From NCBI RefSeq assembly GCF_016481275.1, contig NZ_JAEMNW010000001.1, positions 434,001 through 498,000 of the forward strand: a DNA stretch of 64,000 nucleotides. Direction: 5' to 3'. The stretch's first letter is position 1. Each line of letters opens with the position of its first letter. Source of the stretch: Antrihabitans auranticaus (lineage in GTDB: Bacteria > Actinomycetota > Actinomycetes > Mycobacteriales > Mycobacteriaceae). A program made the translations under genes and the position numbers. The notes under the pieces were generated by a model. The model saw only the letters and a list, made by a program, of their open reading frames with translations. It ran no database searches and had not been told where the DNA came from. This document shows positions 49,940 through 57,377 of this stretch, piece by piece.

Positions 49940-51142
49940 CTATGCCGTCCAGCTCGCGAGACCGGGCACGGTGCTGGTCGTCACGGGCAGTTGGGCAGTC
50001 ACCTCGAACCCGCCATCGTTGCGCGGTTGCGCGGTGAGCAACCCGCCGACAGAGAGCGCCCGATCGCGCATGCCCTCGATGCCGCTCCCGCCATTGCGGC
50101 TGTGCGGTGTCGCGACCACCGACGACGGTCCGTTGCTCACGTTCATCGATACGAGCGACATTCCATACTCGACGTCGACCTCCACCGGCGCCCCGGGCGC
50201 GTGCCGGGATGCGTTGGACAAAGATTCTTGGAGGATTCTGAACACTGCCAGACCTGTTGCGTCCGAGAGCTGTTCGTGTTCGCCGTGGACCGTCCAGCGG
50301 AGCGGAACGCCCGCCCGTCGGGCCGTTTCCAGCAGTTCCTCGATCTGTCCGGTCCCGGGCTGCGGCGCGTGCTCGGCTGCCTGACCGTCGCTGCGCAGGA
50401 CACCGAGCATGCCGCGGATCTCGTTCAGCGCTTCGCGCGCCGTTGCGCCGATCGACTCGAATTCGGCTCGCGCAGCGGGCGATACGTCGGGAACCCGGTA
50501 GGGCGCACTCTGTGCCTGCACGACGACGAGCGACATGTGATGCGCGACTACGTCGTGCAGGTCACGAGCGATCCGGGCCTTCTCTTCGAGGATGGTCCGT
50601 CGTGTGCGTTCCAGCTCGCTGACCTCTTCCTGCTTGGCCAACTGCCGCCGCGACAACACAAGCCAGCGGATCAGCAGGCCGATCACTACGTAGGCCGTCA
50701 GCGCTACGAACCAGCCGACCACTTGGTCGGGACCCAAATTCGCCGCGAACAGAAGCACGGTCGACAGCCATGCGACACCGACGATCGGTATCGGCGCCCG
50801 CATGCTCACGACGAAGAGCAGGGGAAGAATGACGAGGAAATGTACGACCTGCCAGGGAATGTCGTTGCCGGGTTGCGACGCGAATGCGACCGGAATGATC
50901 AGCGCCGAGAGCGCCGAGATCGCCCAGCCCAGCGCAGGATTCCAGCGGATCAGCAGAAATGGGCCCGCCGCCAGTGCCGCAACGACCGGCTGCGCCGGCG
51001 CCGGAACGTCATGTGTCACGTGCAAGGTCGGCCACGCCACGGAGTACAGCGTGATCGTCACGAGCACGATTGCAATGTCGAGCCACTGACTCCACGTCAC
51101 CCGCTTCACGTGCGGTTTCGCAACCCTGGCTGCCTGTTTCAT
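49940..51142 (-). CDS. Membrane sensor histidine kinase (HisKA_3 type)
   Basis: About 400 residues from ATG 51142, which has AGGA upstream; a GTG at 51190 would add 16 residues. Four or more membrane segments fill the first half (for example LDIAIVLVTITLYSVAW, VVHFLVILPLLFVVSM, WFVALTAYVVIGLLIRWLV). The dimerisation/phosphorylation motif is ARDLHDVVAHHMSLVVVQA; the ATPase part has VFRILQESLSNASRHA and GSGIEGMRDRALSVGG. It is paired with the adjacent response regulator. There is no clear extracellular sensing domain. Confidence 0.94.
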   Translation of the reverse strand: MKQAARVAKPHVKRVTWSQWLDIAIVLVTITLYSVAWPTLHVTHDVPAPAQPVVAALAAGPFLLIRWNPALGWAISALSALIIPVAFASQPGNDIPWQVVHFLVILPLLFVVSMRAPIPIVGVAWLSTVLLFAANLGPDQVVGWFVALTAYVVIGLLIRWLVLSRRQLAKQEEVSELERTRRTILEEKARIARDLHDVVAHHMSLVVVQAQSAPYRVPDVSPAARAEFESIGATAREALNEIRGMLGVLRSDGQAAEHAPQPGTGQIEELLETARRAGVPLRWTVHGEHEQLSDATGLAVFRILQESLSNASRHAPGAPVEVDVEYGMSLVSMNVSNGPSSVVATPHSRNGGSGIEGMRDRALSVGGLLTAQPRNDGGFEVTAQLPVTTSTVPGLASWTA

Positions 51143-51307
51143 TACCCGCTTGTTCCTACCCACGGCATCGACACTAGGAAGCCGCGACACCGGCTGTCGT
51201 CATACCCAGGGGTGATATCGCGCCCTGACCGCAGGGCTAGTCCCACAGGCGACCTCGGTTCGGCAGGGTGATGTGCCTGCGTAACCGCGGTACTTAGCGT
51301 GCCTCAC

Positions 51308-51952
51308 ATGCGAACAACCGATTGGGGGCGGCGCTTCGCAGCAGCCGCCGTGCTTGCTACAGCAGCCATGACACTCGCCCCGACAGCCGACGCAACCGGC
51401 GCTGCCGAGCCCCGCACCGGGCAGGCCGCGCACGCGATCGAGGCTCTGACCACTACCGACACACCCCTCGACGCAATTCCGGCCGACTTTTCGGCGGTGC
51501 TCGGCTATCGACCTGCTGTTGTCGACGGCATGCTGGCCAACCCCGAGGGCGAGTGCTCCTCACCGGTCACGCTCCCTGTCGAGTTCGACGGCGTCTGCAA
51601 GGCCCACGATCTGGGCTACGACCTGCTGCGCTATGCGGATCTGACGGGTGAGCCGCTGGGTCCGTGGGCGCGCGAGGCTGTCGACGCGAAGCTGGGCGAA
51701 CGATTCGACTCCGCATGCGACACGCGTACCGGGATGGCTGCGCGCGTGGGCTGCCATGCGATGGCACACATTGCGGGTGGATTCGTCGACGTGAATTCGT
51801 GGCGACAGGGCTATTCGACGCCGGGTCCGGAGCCGGTCTGGACGTATGTCGCCGCGGGCACACTGGGTGCCGCGTGCCTCGCACTGGCGTGGGTGTTACG
51901 ACCACGGCGGGCGAGCAGGTTCGCACTTGCGCTGGAACCGGGCACGGCGTGA
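51308..51952 (+). CDS. Membrane-anchored phospholipase A2-like protein
   Basis: 214 residues from ATG 51308. A signal sequence (AAAAVLATAAMTLAPTADATG) exports it. The core has the prokaryotic phospholipase A2 dyad in FDGVCKAHDLGYDLLRYADL (His-Asp after Cys, Tyr following), with other cysteines in GECSSPVT, DSACDTRTG and VGCHAMAH for disulfides. A C-terminal membrane segment (VAAGTLGAACLALAWVL) would anchor it outside. Activity is inferred from the dyad only. It ends in a GTGA overlap with the membrane hydrolase gene. Confidence 0.78.
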   Translation: MRTTDWGRRFAAAAVLATAAMTLAPTADATGAAEPRTGQAAHAIEALTTTDTPLDAIPADFSAVLGYRPAVVDGMLANPEGECSSPVTLPVEFDGVCKAHDLGYDLLRYADLTGEPLGPWAREAVDAKLGERFDSACDTRTGMAARVGCHAMAHIAGGFVDVNSWRQGYSTPGPEPVWTYVAAGTLGAACLALAWVLRPRRASRFALALEPGTA

Positions 51953-53316
51953 GCGCCATTGCCGGCATTCGGTTCCGGCCACTCGACATCGATCTGACAA
52001 GAGCCCTGCCACGATCGGAAACTACCGTGGCTGTCACGCTCCTGGCGGCCATTTCCCTTGCACCAGGACTACTTCCACGCAGCGCACCCCTGCAAGCTGT
52101 GCTCACCGGCGTGCTGGTGACTTTCGGTGTGGCCTGCGCCGGCGTCGCCGGCCGGTTCCTCGGTGCACGCCGGAAGCCGGGACCCGCGCGGGCGGCCGTC
52201 GCAGCTCTGGGCGCTATCGGGATCGGGTGGTCCGTAGTTGCTGCCGACCGCTGGCAGGATGGCCTGCGGTCCGCGATGGACATGCCGCCGGTCGGTCCCG
52301 CCTACTGGCTGGAAGTCGTTGCCGGAGCATCGCTTATCGTCGCCGTGCTGTACGGCTGCTCGGTCGCGGTGGCGTGGTTCGTCCGCCGGCTCGGGCCCTT
52401 GCGGTGCGCTGCCGTTCTCGTCGTCGCTGGACTCGCGGCGTGGTTCGTCGCGATTCCCGCCGTCGTCGATTCGCGCCAGGCAGCCTACCGGACGAGCAGT
52501 GCGCTGCTCGATTCGGCTGTGGTGCAACCATTGTCGAGCAACCGTTCGGGAAGTCCACGGTCATTTGCGGCCTGGGAAACCCTGGGAGCGGAAGGCCGCA
52601 AATTCGTCGCTTCGGGATCCGACGTGGCGAGCGTCCGTGTATACGCAGGAATCGATTCCGCGCCGGACCTGAATTCTCGGGTGGCTCTTGCCATCCGGGA
52701 ACTGGAACGTTCCGGCGGACTCCTGCGCTCCAACGTAGTCGTCGCAATTCCAACCGGATCGGGTTGGATCGACTCCAATGCCGTCACCGGCTTCGAGCGG
52801 CGGTTCGCGGACGACGTCGCGGTGGTCGGTGTCCAGTACTCGTATGCACCCAGTTGGGCGACGTTCCTGTTCGGGCGCGCAGAATCCGAAGCCGCCGCCC
52901 AGGCCCTGTACACAGCCGTCGCAGCTCGGATCGCTGCCATACCCGCAGACCAGCGGCCAAAGCTGTACATCTACGGCCAGAGCCTCGGTTCCGTCGGCGG
53001 CGCGGCGGCGTTGCACGCCCGTGCCGGCGAAACCTGCGGGGCATTGTGGGCGGGTCCGCCGGCGGGGTCCGTCGACACGACAGGAGCTACGGTGCTGGCG
53101 AACTCGTCGGATCCGGTCGTTCGGTGGTCACCGAGCCTCTTGTTCGAGCCGCCGGCACTCGACCATGTGCGAGTGGACGCGCCTGCACCGCAATGGCTTC
53201 CGGTCGTCAGCTTCGTTCAGACCACGGTCGATCTACTCGGCGCCCTCGACGCGCCGGCGGGCCACGGCCACCGCTACGGCACCGATCAAGGCACGGCACT
53301 GACCGGTTGCGCCTAG
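51949..53316 (+). CDS. Membrane alpha/beta hydrolase (DUF2319/Abhydrolase_9-type)
   Basis: 455 residues, GTG overlapping the stop of the phospholipase-like gene. The N-terminal 190 residues hold about four membrane segments (TVAVTLLAAISLAPGLL, LTGVLVTFGVACAGVAG, VVAGASLIVAVLYGCSVAVA, VLVVAGLAAWFVAIPAV). The C-terminal half has an alpha/beta-hydrolase nucleophile elbow in IYGQSLGSVGGAAAL (Ser) and a His region near GAPAGHGHRY. This N-terminal plus C-terminal architecture is seen in actinobacterial membrane hydrolases. Coupled to the phospholipase-like gene, it may act on the same lipids. Confidence 0.82.
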   Translation: MSAIAGIRFRPLDIDLTRALPRSETTVAVTLLAAISLAPGLLPRSAPLQAVLTGVLVTFGVACAGVAGRFLGARRKPGPARAAVAALGAIGIGWSVVAADRWQDGLRSAMDMPPVGPAYWLEVVAGASLIVAVLYGCSVAVAWFVRRLGPLRCAAVLVVAGLAAWFVAIPAVVDSRQAAYRTSSALLDSAVVQPLSSNRSGSPRSFAAWETLGAEGRKFVASGSDVASVRVYAGIDSAPDLNSRVALAIRELERSGGLLRSNVVVAIPTGSGWIDSNAVTGFERRFADDVAVVGVQYSYAPSWATFLFGRAESEAAAQALYTAVAARIAAIPADQRPKLYIYGQSLGSVGGAAALHARAGETCGALWAGPPAGSVDTTGATVLANSSDPVVRWSPSLLFEPPALDHVRVDAPAPQWLPVVSFVQTTVDLLGALDAPAGHGHRYGTDQGTALTGCA

Positions 53317-53325
53317 TGTGCAGGC

Positions 53326-54066
53326 GTGGATACGGCAGCGCAGCGGTACCTCGATGAACTCGTCGCCAGGGCGCGAGGGCCGAATCTGTTGGGGGTATAC
53401 CTGACCGGTTCGCTCGCGCTCGACGACTACCTGCCCGGGCGCAGCGACATCGATGTCGCGATGGCGGTGCGCCGGTCGATGACCGCTGCCGAGAAGCATG
53501 CGATGGTCGAATCGTTGCGGCACTCGGCACTTCGGTGTCCGACTCGCGGGTTGGAACTCGTTGTGTATCGTGCCGACGCCGTCGGGCATGGACTGCTGGC
53601 CCCCGCGTTCGAACTCGAACTCAACGACGGACCCCACATGTCCTATCACGTGAATTATGCTGCTGCGGAACGTGACCCGGCGGACGGGCTCTTCTGGTAC
53701 GCGCTCGACCGCGACATCGTCGCGCAGCGCGGTGTTGCGCTGGTAGGGCCGCCGGCGCGAGAGGTGTTCGGGCGCTTGACCGAATCCGACCTACGCGCAG
53801 CTGTCGTTGATTCGCTCCGCTGGCACGCGGAACACAGTGCGGGCCTGGACTATTCGAACGCCGTGCTCAACGCATGCCGGAGTCTGGTTCGCGTCGAGAC
53901 GGGTCAGTGGTTAGGGAAATCGCTGGCGGGACAGCGTGCTATCGCCCTGGGCGCGCCAAAAGAGGTAGTCGAATCAGCGTTGGAACAACGCCGGACCGGC
54001 TCGGAAGCCGGGGCCGACGCCGGGCCGTTCATTCGCTACGCCCATGCGCGGTTGGAGAGTCCATAG
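53326..54066 (+). CDS. Nucleotidyltransferase, aminoglycoside adenylyltransferase-like (DUF4111)
   Basis: 246 residues, GTG start. The nucleotidyltransferase signature is LTGSLALDDYLPGRSDIDVAM (GS...DxD; about 26-46), as in the ANT(3'')/AadA group, with a C-terminal four-helix part (LNACRSLVRVETGQWLGKS). This type includes antibiotic adenylyltransferases, but related genes act on other targets, so resistance is only a possibility. Its last five residues and stop codon lie in palindromic repeat copy B. It starts 9 nt after the hydrolase stop. Confidence 0.82.
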   Translation: MDTAAQRYLDELVARARGPNLLGVYLTGSLALDDYLPGRSDIDVAMAVRRSMTAAEKHAMVESLRHSALRCPTRGLELVVYRADAVGHGLLAPAFELELNDGPHMSYHVNYAAAERDPADGLFWYALDRDIVAQRGVALVGPPAREVFGRLTESDLRAAVVDSLRWHAEHSAGLDYSNAVLNACRSLVRVETGQWLGKSLAGQRAIALGAPKEVVESALEQRRTGSEAGADAGPFIRYAHARLESP

Positions 54067-54082
54067 ACTCGCCAACCGCGCA
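54045..54082. repeat. Palindromic repeat, copy B, overlapping a stop codon
   Basis: 38 bp with the same outer arms (TGCGCGGTTGG) as copy A at 36541-36578; 35 of 38 bases match copy A. It carries the stop codon of the nucleotidyltransferase gene and ends 16 bp before the stop of convergent gatA, so it may be a bidirectional terminator. Confidence 0.85.
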
Positions 54083-54097
54083 CGGAGCGGAGCACCT

Positions 54098-55573
54098 TCA
54101 GCTAACCGGCCCCCGCGCAACCTCGTACGCCGCGCCGACGCGGTAGAGCCGGTCGTCGGCGAGGGCAGGAGCCATGATCTGCAGCCCGACCGGCAGACCG
54201 TCGTCTGCGGACAGGCCCGACGGCACCGACATCGCGCAGTGTCCCGCGAGGTTGGTCGGTAGCGTGCACAGGTCCGAAAGATACATGGCCAGTGGGTCGT
54301 TCACTTTTTCGCCTAGCTTCCACGGCGTGAACGGGCTGGTCGGCGAGACGAGAACGTCGACCTGCTCATAGGCCTTGTCGAAGTCCCGCGCAATCAACGT
54401 GCGAACCTTGAGCGCCTGACCGTAGTACGCATCGTAGTAACCGGCGGACAGCGCATACGTGCCGATCATGATGCGCCGCTTGACCTCCGGGCCGAAGCCC
54501 GCCGCGCGGGTTGCTGCCATCACTTGCTCGGCACTCATGTTGCCGTCGTCGACCCGCAGGCCGTAGCGCATCGCATCGAAGCGCGCCAGGTTCGACGACA
54601 CCTCGCTCGGCAGGATCAAGTAGTACGCCGCGAGCGCGTATTCGAAATGGGGACAAGACACTTCGACGATCTCGGCACCGAGTTCGGTGAGCACGGCGAC
54701 CGCCGCGTCGAACGAGCTGATCACGCCGGGCTGGTAGCTGTCGGAGTGCAGTTCCTTCACGACGCCGACCTTCACGCCCTTCAGATCGCCACGCGCTCCT
54801 TCGAGCGCGGCAGCGACGACGGGCGGAACTTCGACGTTGATCGACGTCGAGTCCCGCGGGTCGTGTCCGGCGATGACCTCGTGCAGCAGCGCCGTGTCGA
54901 GAACCGTGCGCCCACACGGGCCGCCCTGATCGAGCGACGAAGCGCACGCGACAAGGCCGTAGCGCGAGACCGTGCCGTAGGTCGGCTTGGTTCCGACGGT
55001 CGCGGTGACGGCGGCGGGCTGACGGATCGAACCGCCGGTGTCCGTACCGATCGCGAGCGGAGCCTGGAACGAGGCGAGGGCGGCAGCAGAACCACCGCCG
55101 GAACCACCGGGGATGCGAGTCACATCCCACGGATTCTTGGTCGGACCGTACGCCGAGTTCTCGGTCGAGGACCCCATGGCGAACTCGTCCATGTTGGTCT
55201 TGCCAAGGATCGGAATTCCGGCCTTGCGTAGCTTCGCGGTCACGGTCGCGTCGTAGGGCGAGACCCACCCTTCGAGAATCTTCGAGCCGCACGTCGTCGG
55301 CATGTCCGTCGTCGTGAAGACATCCTTCAACGCGAGTGGCACGCCGGCAAGCGCAGATGCGGGTGTGTCACCGGCAGCGAGCGAATCGTCGACGATGCGA
55401 GCAGCCTTCAGTGCGTCCTCGCCGGCGACGTGCAGGAAAGCGTTGTAGTTGCCATCGACTTCGGCAATGCGATCCAGGTGCGCCTGGGTGACATCGACGG
55501 CCGACAGTTCGCGCGAATGGATGCGCGCAGCGAGGTCGGATGCATCGAGCTTGGTCAGATCTGCCGAGGTCAT
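54098..55573 (-). CDS. gatA: Glutamyl-tRNA(Gln) amidotransferase subunit A
   Basis: 491 residues from ATG 55573, which overlaps the gatC stop (ATGA). GatA releases ammonia from glutamine. The amidase triad is visible: Lys in LALKDVF, Ser in [18 protein letters not shown] and Ser in [19 protein letters not shown], then [21 protein letters not shown]. The gene order gatC-gatA is the usual one. It ends next to repeat copy B. Confidence 0.97.
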   Translation of the reverse strand: MTSADLTKLDASDLAARIHSRELSAVDVTQAHLDRIAEVDGNYNAFLHVAGEDALKAARIVDDSLAAGDTPASALAGVPLALKDVFTTTDMPTTCGSKILEGWVSPYDATVTAKLRKAGIPILGKTNMDEFAMGSSTENSAYGPTKNPWDVTRIPGGSGGGSAAALASFQAPLAIGTDTGGSIRQPAAVTATVGTKPTYGTVSRYGLVACASSLDQGGPCGRTVLDTALLHEVIAGHDPRDSTSINVEVPPVVAAALEGARGDLKGVKVGVVKELHSDSYQPGVISSFDAAVAVLTELGAEIVEVSCPHFEYALAAYYLILPSEVSSNLARFDAMRYGLRVDDGNMSAEQVMAATRAAGFGPEVKRRIMIGTYALSAGYYDAYYGQALKVRTLIARDFDKAYEQVDVLVSPTSPFTPWKLGEKVNDPLAMYLSDLCTLPTNLAGHCAMSVPSGLSADDGLPVGLQIMAPALADDRLYRVGAAYEVARGPVS

Positions 55574-55869
55574 TCGCCCTCCCCCAAGATCTGCGGAACT
55601 TGGAACCGGCCCTCTTCGCTGACGGGAGCACCTGACAGCGCCTCTTCGGGCGTCAGGCACGGAACGACGACATCCGGGCGCGTGACGTTCGTGACCGGAT
55701 TGGGGTTCGCGGTCGGCGGCACGTCGTCGGCAGCGACCTCGGCAACAGCCTTCACGTGACTCAGGATCGAATCCAGCTGACCAGCGAGCTGATCGAGTTC
55801 CTCGTCACCGAGAGCAAGCCGGGACAGCCGGGCGAGGTGGGCTACCTCGTCACGGGAAATGGCAGGCAC
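55570..55869 (-). CDS. gatC: Glutamyl-tRNA(Gln) amidotransferase subunit C
   Basis: 99 residues from GTG 55869 ([20 protein letters not shown]), with GGAAGGGG upstream; the helical stretch [21 protein letters not shown] and the end [12 protein letters not shown] are typical. GatC holds the GatA-GatB complex together. Its stop overlaps the start of gatA. Confidence 0.95.
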   Translation of the reverse strand: MPAISRDEVAHLARLSRLALGDEELDQLAGQLDSILSHVKAVAEVAADDVPPTANPNPVTNVTRPDVVVPCLTPEEALSGAPVSEEGRFQVPQILGEGE

Positions 55870-56112
55870 CGCGAAGGCCCCTTCCTGAGTCGACGAACAG
55901 TTACCGAACCAAGACAGCCTAGCGATGTGGTGAACCGCACCTGATCTGTGACCGTATTTCGGCCCCGAGACAGTCGCGTATCCAGTAGATGACAACCGCT
56001 GTCGAATACATCACCAGAAGCCGCTCAGGTCGAGAATCGTGACCGGAAGATGCAAGGATTGTCGGCGTCGGGGGACACAGGTCTCCTCGTTGACCTCATG
56101 GAAAGGACGCAC

Positions 56113-56763
56113 GTGTCGTTTTTGCTCCGCGTGCAACTTCCGGACCGGCCAGGCAGCCTCGGTTCGCTGGCCCTTGCTCTGGGCGCGGTCAAGGCAGACA
56201 TTTTGTCTCTGGACGTCGTCGAACGTGGTCCGGGTTACGCAGTGGACGATCTCGTTGTCGAGCTAGCACCCGGCGCGCTCCCGGATTCGTTGCTCACCGC
56301 CGCCGAAGCGCTCGACGGTGTCCGCGTCGACTCGATCAGGCCATACGCGGGCATGCTCGACACCCATCGCGAACTGGAACTGATCGATCAGGTCGCCACG
56401 GCTCGGGACGACCGGCTGCAGACGCTCGTCGACGGCGCACCCCGAGTGCTGCGCGTCGGCTGGAGCACAGTCATCGACATGGGCCCCCAGGGTGCCTACC
56501 GCGTCGTCGGCAGCTCGGGCGCGCCCGAAACACACGCGGCGGAATTGCCGTGGATGCCGCTCGAGAAGCCTGTCGCACTCGACGAGGAAGCCGCCTGGGT
56601 GCCGAAGATCTGGCAGGACATGGGCACGAAGTTGGCCGCAGCGCCACTCGGCACGACCGGAAAGGTGCTGGTGCTCGGTCGCCCCGGCGGACCGGACTTC
56701 CGGCCGTCCGAGGTCGCGCGACTCGGTTACCTCGCGGGCATCATCGCGACGGTGCTGGGTTAG
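56113..56763 (+). CDS. ACT-domain protein of unknown function (Rv3013-like)
   Basis: 216 residues from GTG 56113 with GGAAAGGACG upstream; the start FLLRVQLPDRPGSLGSLALA is an ACT domain, and ILSLDVVERGPGYAVDDLVV follows. The middle and end (VLRVGWSTVIDMG, APLGTTGKVLVLGRPGG, FRPSEVARLGYLAGIIATVL) form a second domain. It is divergent from gatC. Homologues are conserved in mycobacteria but uncharacterised; an amino-acid sensing role is inferred from the ACT domain only. Confidence 0.88.
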   Translation: MSFLLRVQLPDRPGSLGSLALALGAVKADILSLDVVERGPGYAVDDLVVELAPGALPDSLLTAAEALDGVRVDSIRPYAGMLDTHRELELIDQVATARDDRLQTLVDGAPRVLRVGWSTVIDMGPQGAYRVVGSSGAPETHAAELPWMPLEKPVALDEEAAWVPKIWQDMGTKLAAAPLGTTGKVLVLGRPGGPDFRPSEVARLGYLAGIIATVLG

Positions 56764-57269
56764 ACGGAACAGGCCATTACTGTCAGCTGGACGCCCGGTT
56801 CGGGCACCCAATCTCGCTCGGGTACGTGCACGAACCCGATTTCGTCGTAGATCCGGCGCGCGTCGACCATGTCGGGCATCGTCGAAATGACGACGGCGCG
56901 ATAGCCGCCGTCCGCCGCCGTCTCGAGGACACGGCGGACAAGAGCCGTACCGATGCCCGACCCGCGCGCGGTCTTCGCGACCGCAAGCATCCGGAATTCC
57001 AGCTCGTCGGGCAAGGCGAGCGGCGCATAGCGCGAACCCGGGGCGGCAATCGTGATCGTCCCGACGACCTCGCCGTCGATTTCGGCCACGAGTATGTCCG
57101 CGTGAGCCGCACGCGCGGCGGTCTGCGCAAGAATGCTCGCGTAGTCGCTACCTGCGGGGATGAAGCCGTCACCCACATAGACGTCGACTATGACCTCGGC
57201 GACCGCGTCGTACTCGTCCGGCCGCGCCGTTCGAATTGTGATCGGGGGTCGAATGTTCTTCGCCACCAT
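56760..57269 (-). CDS. GNAT-family N-acetyltransferase
   Basis: 169 residues from ATG 57269 with GAAAGGAAG upstream. The acetyl-CoA motif is LAVAKTARGSGIGTALVRRV (about 103-122), and a C-terminal GFVHVPERDWVPEPG follows. The substrate is unknown. It overlaps the convergent ACT gene by 4 nt and is divergent from the LuxR-type regulator. Confidence 0.88.
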   Translation of the reverse strand: MVAKNIRPPITIRTARPDEYDAVAEVIVDVYVGDGFIPAGSDYASILAQTAARAAHADILVAEIDGEVVGTITIAAPGSRYAPLALPDELEFRMLAVAKTARGSGIGTALVRRVLETAADGGYRAVVISTMPDMVDARRIYDEIGFVHVPERDWVPEPGVQLTVMACSV

Positions 57270-57377
57270 CGCTTCCTTTCGTCGACGCGTCTCGTTCGAC
57301 GTGCTTCTGGCAAGGTGAACGAGTGGGACAAACCCGACGTTCAAATCTACTCTCGCCGAGCGCGGGCGGGTTGTGAC

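Noticed and set aside
49292-51271. 659-codon forward frame across the two-component system
   Set aside because: Antisense to the response regulator and kinase; composition is Arg/His/Gln-rich as expected for a shadow.
56550-57377. In-frame upstream extension of the LuxR-type ATPase regulator
   Set aside because: It overlaps the ACT and GNAT genes and lacks homology-like sequence; the real start is near 57378 or 57315.
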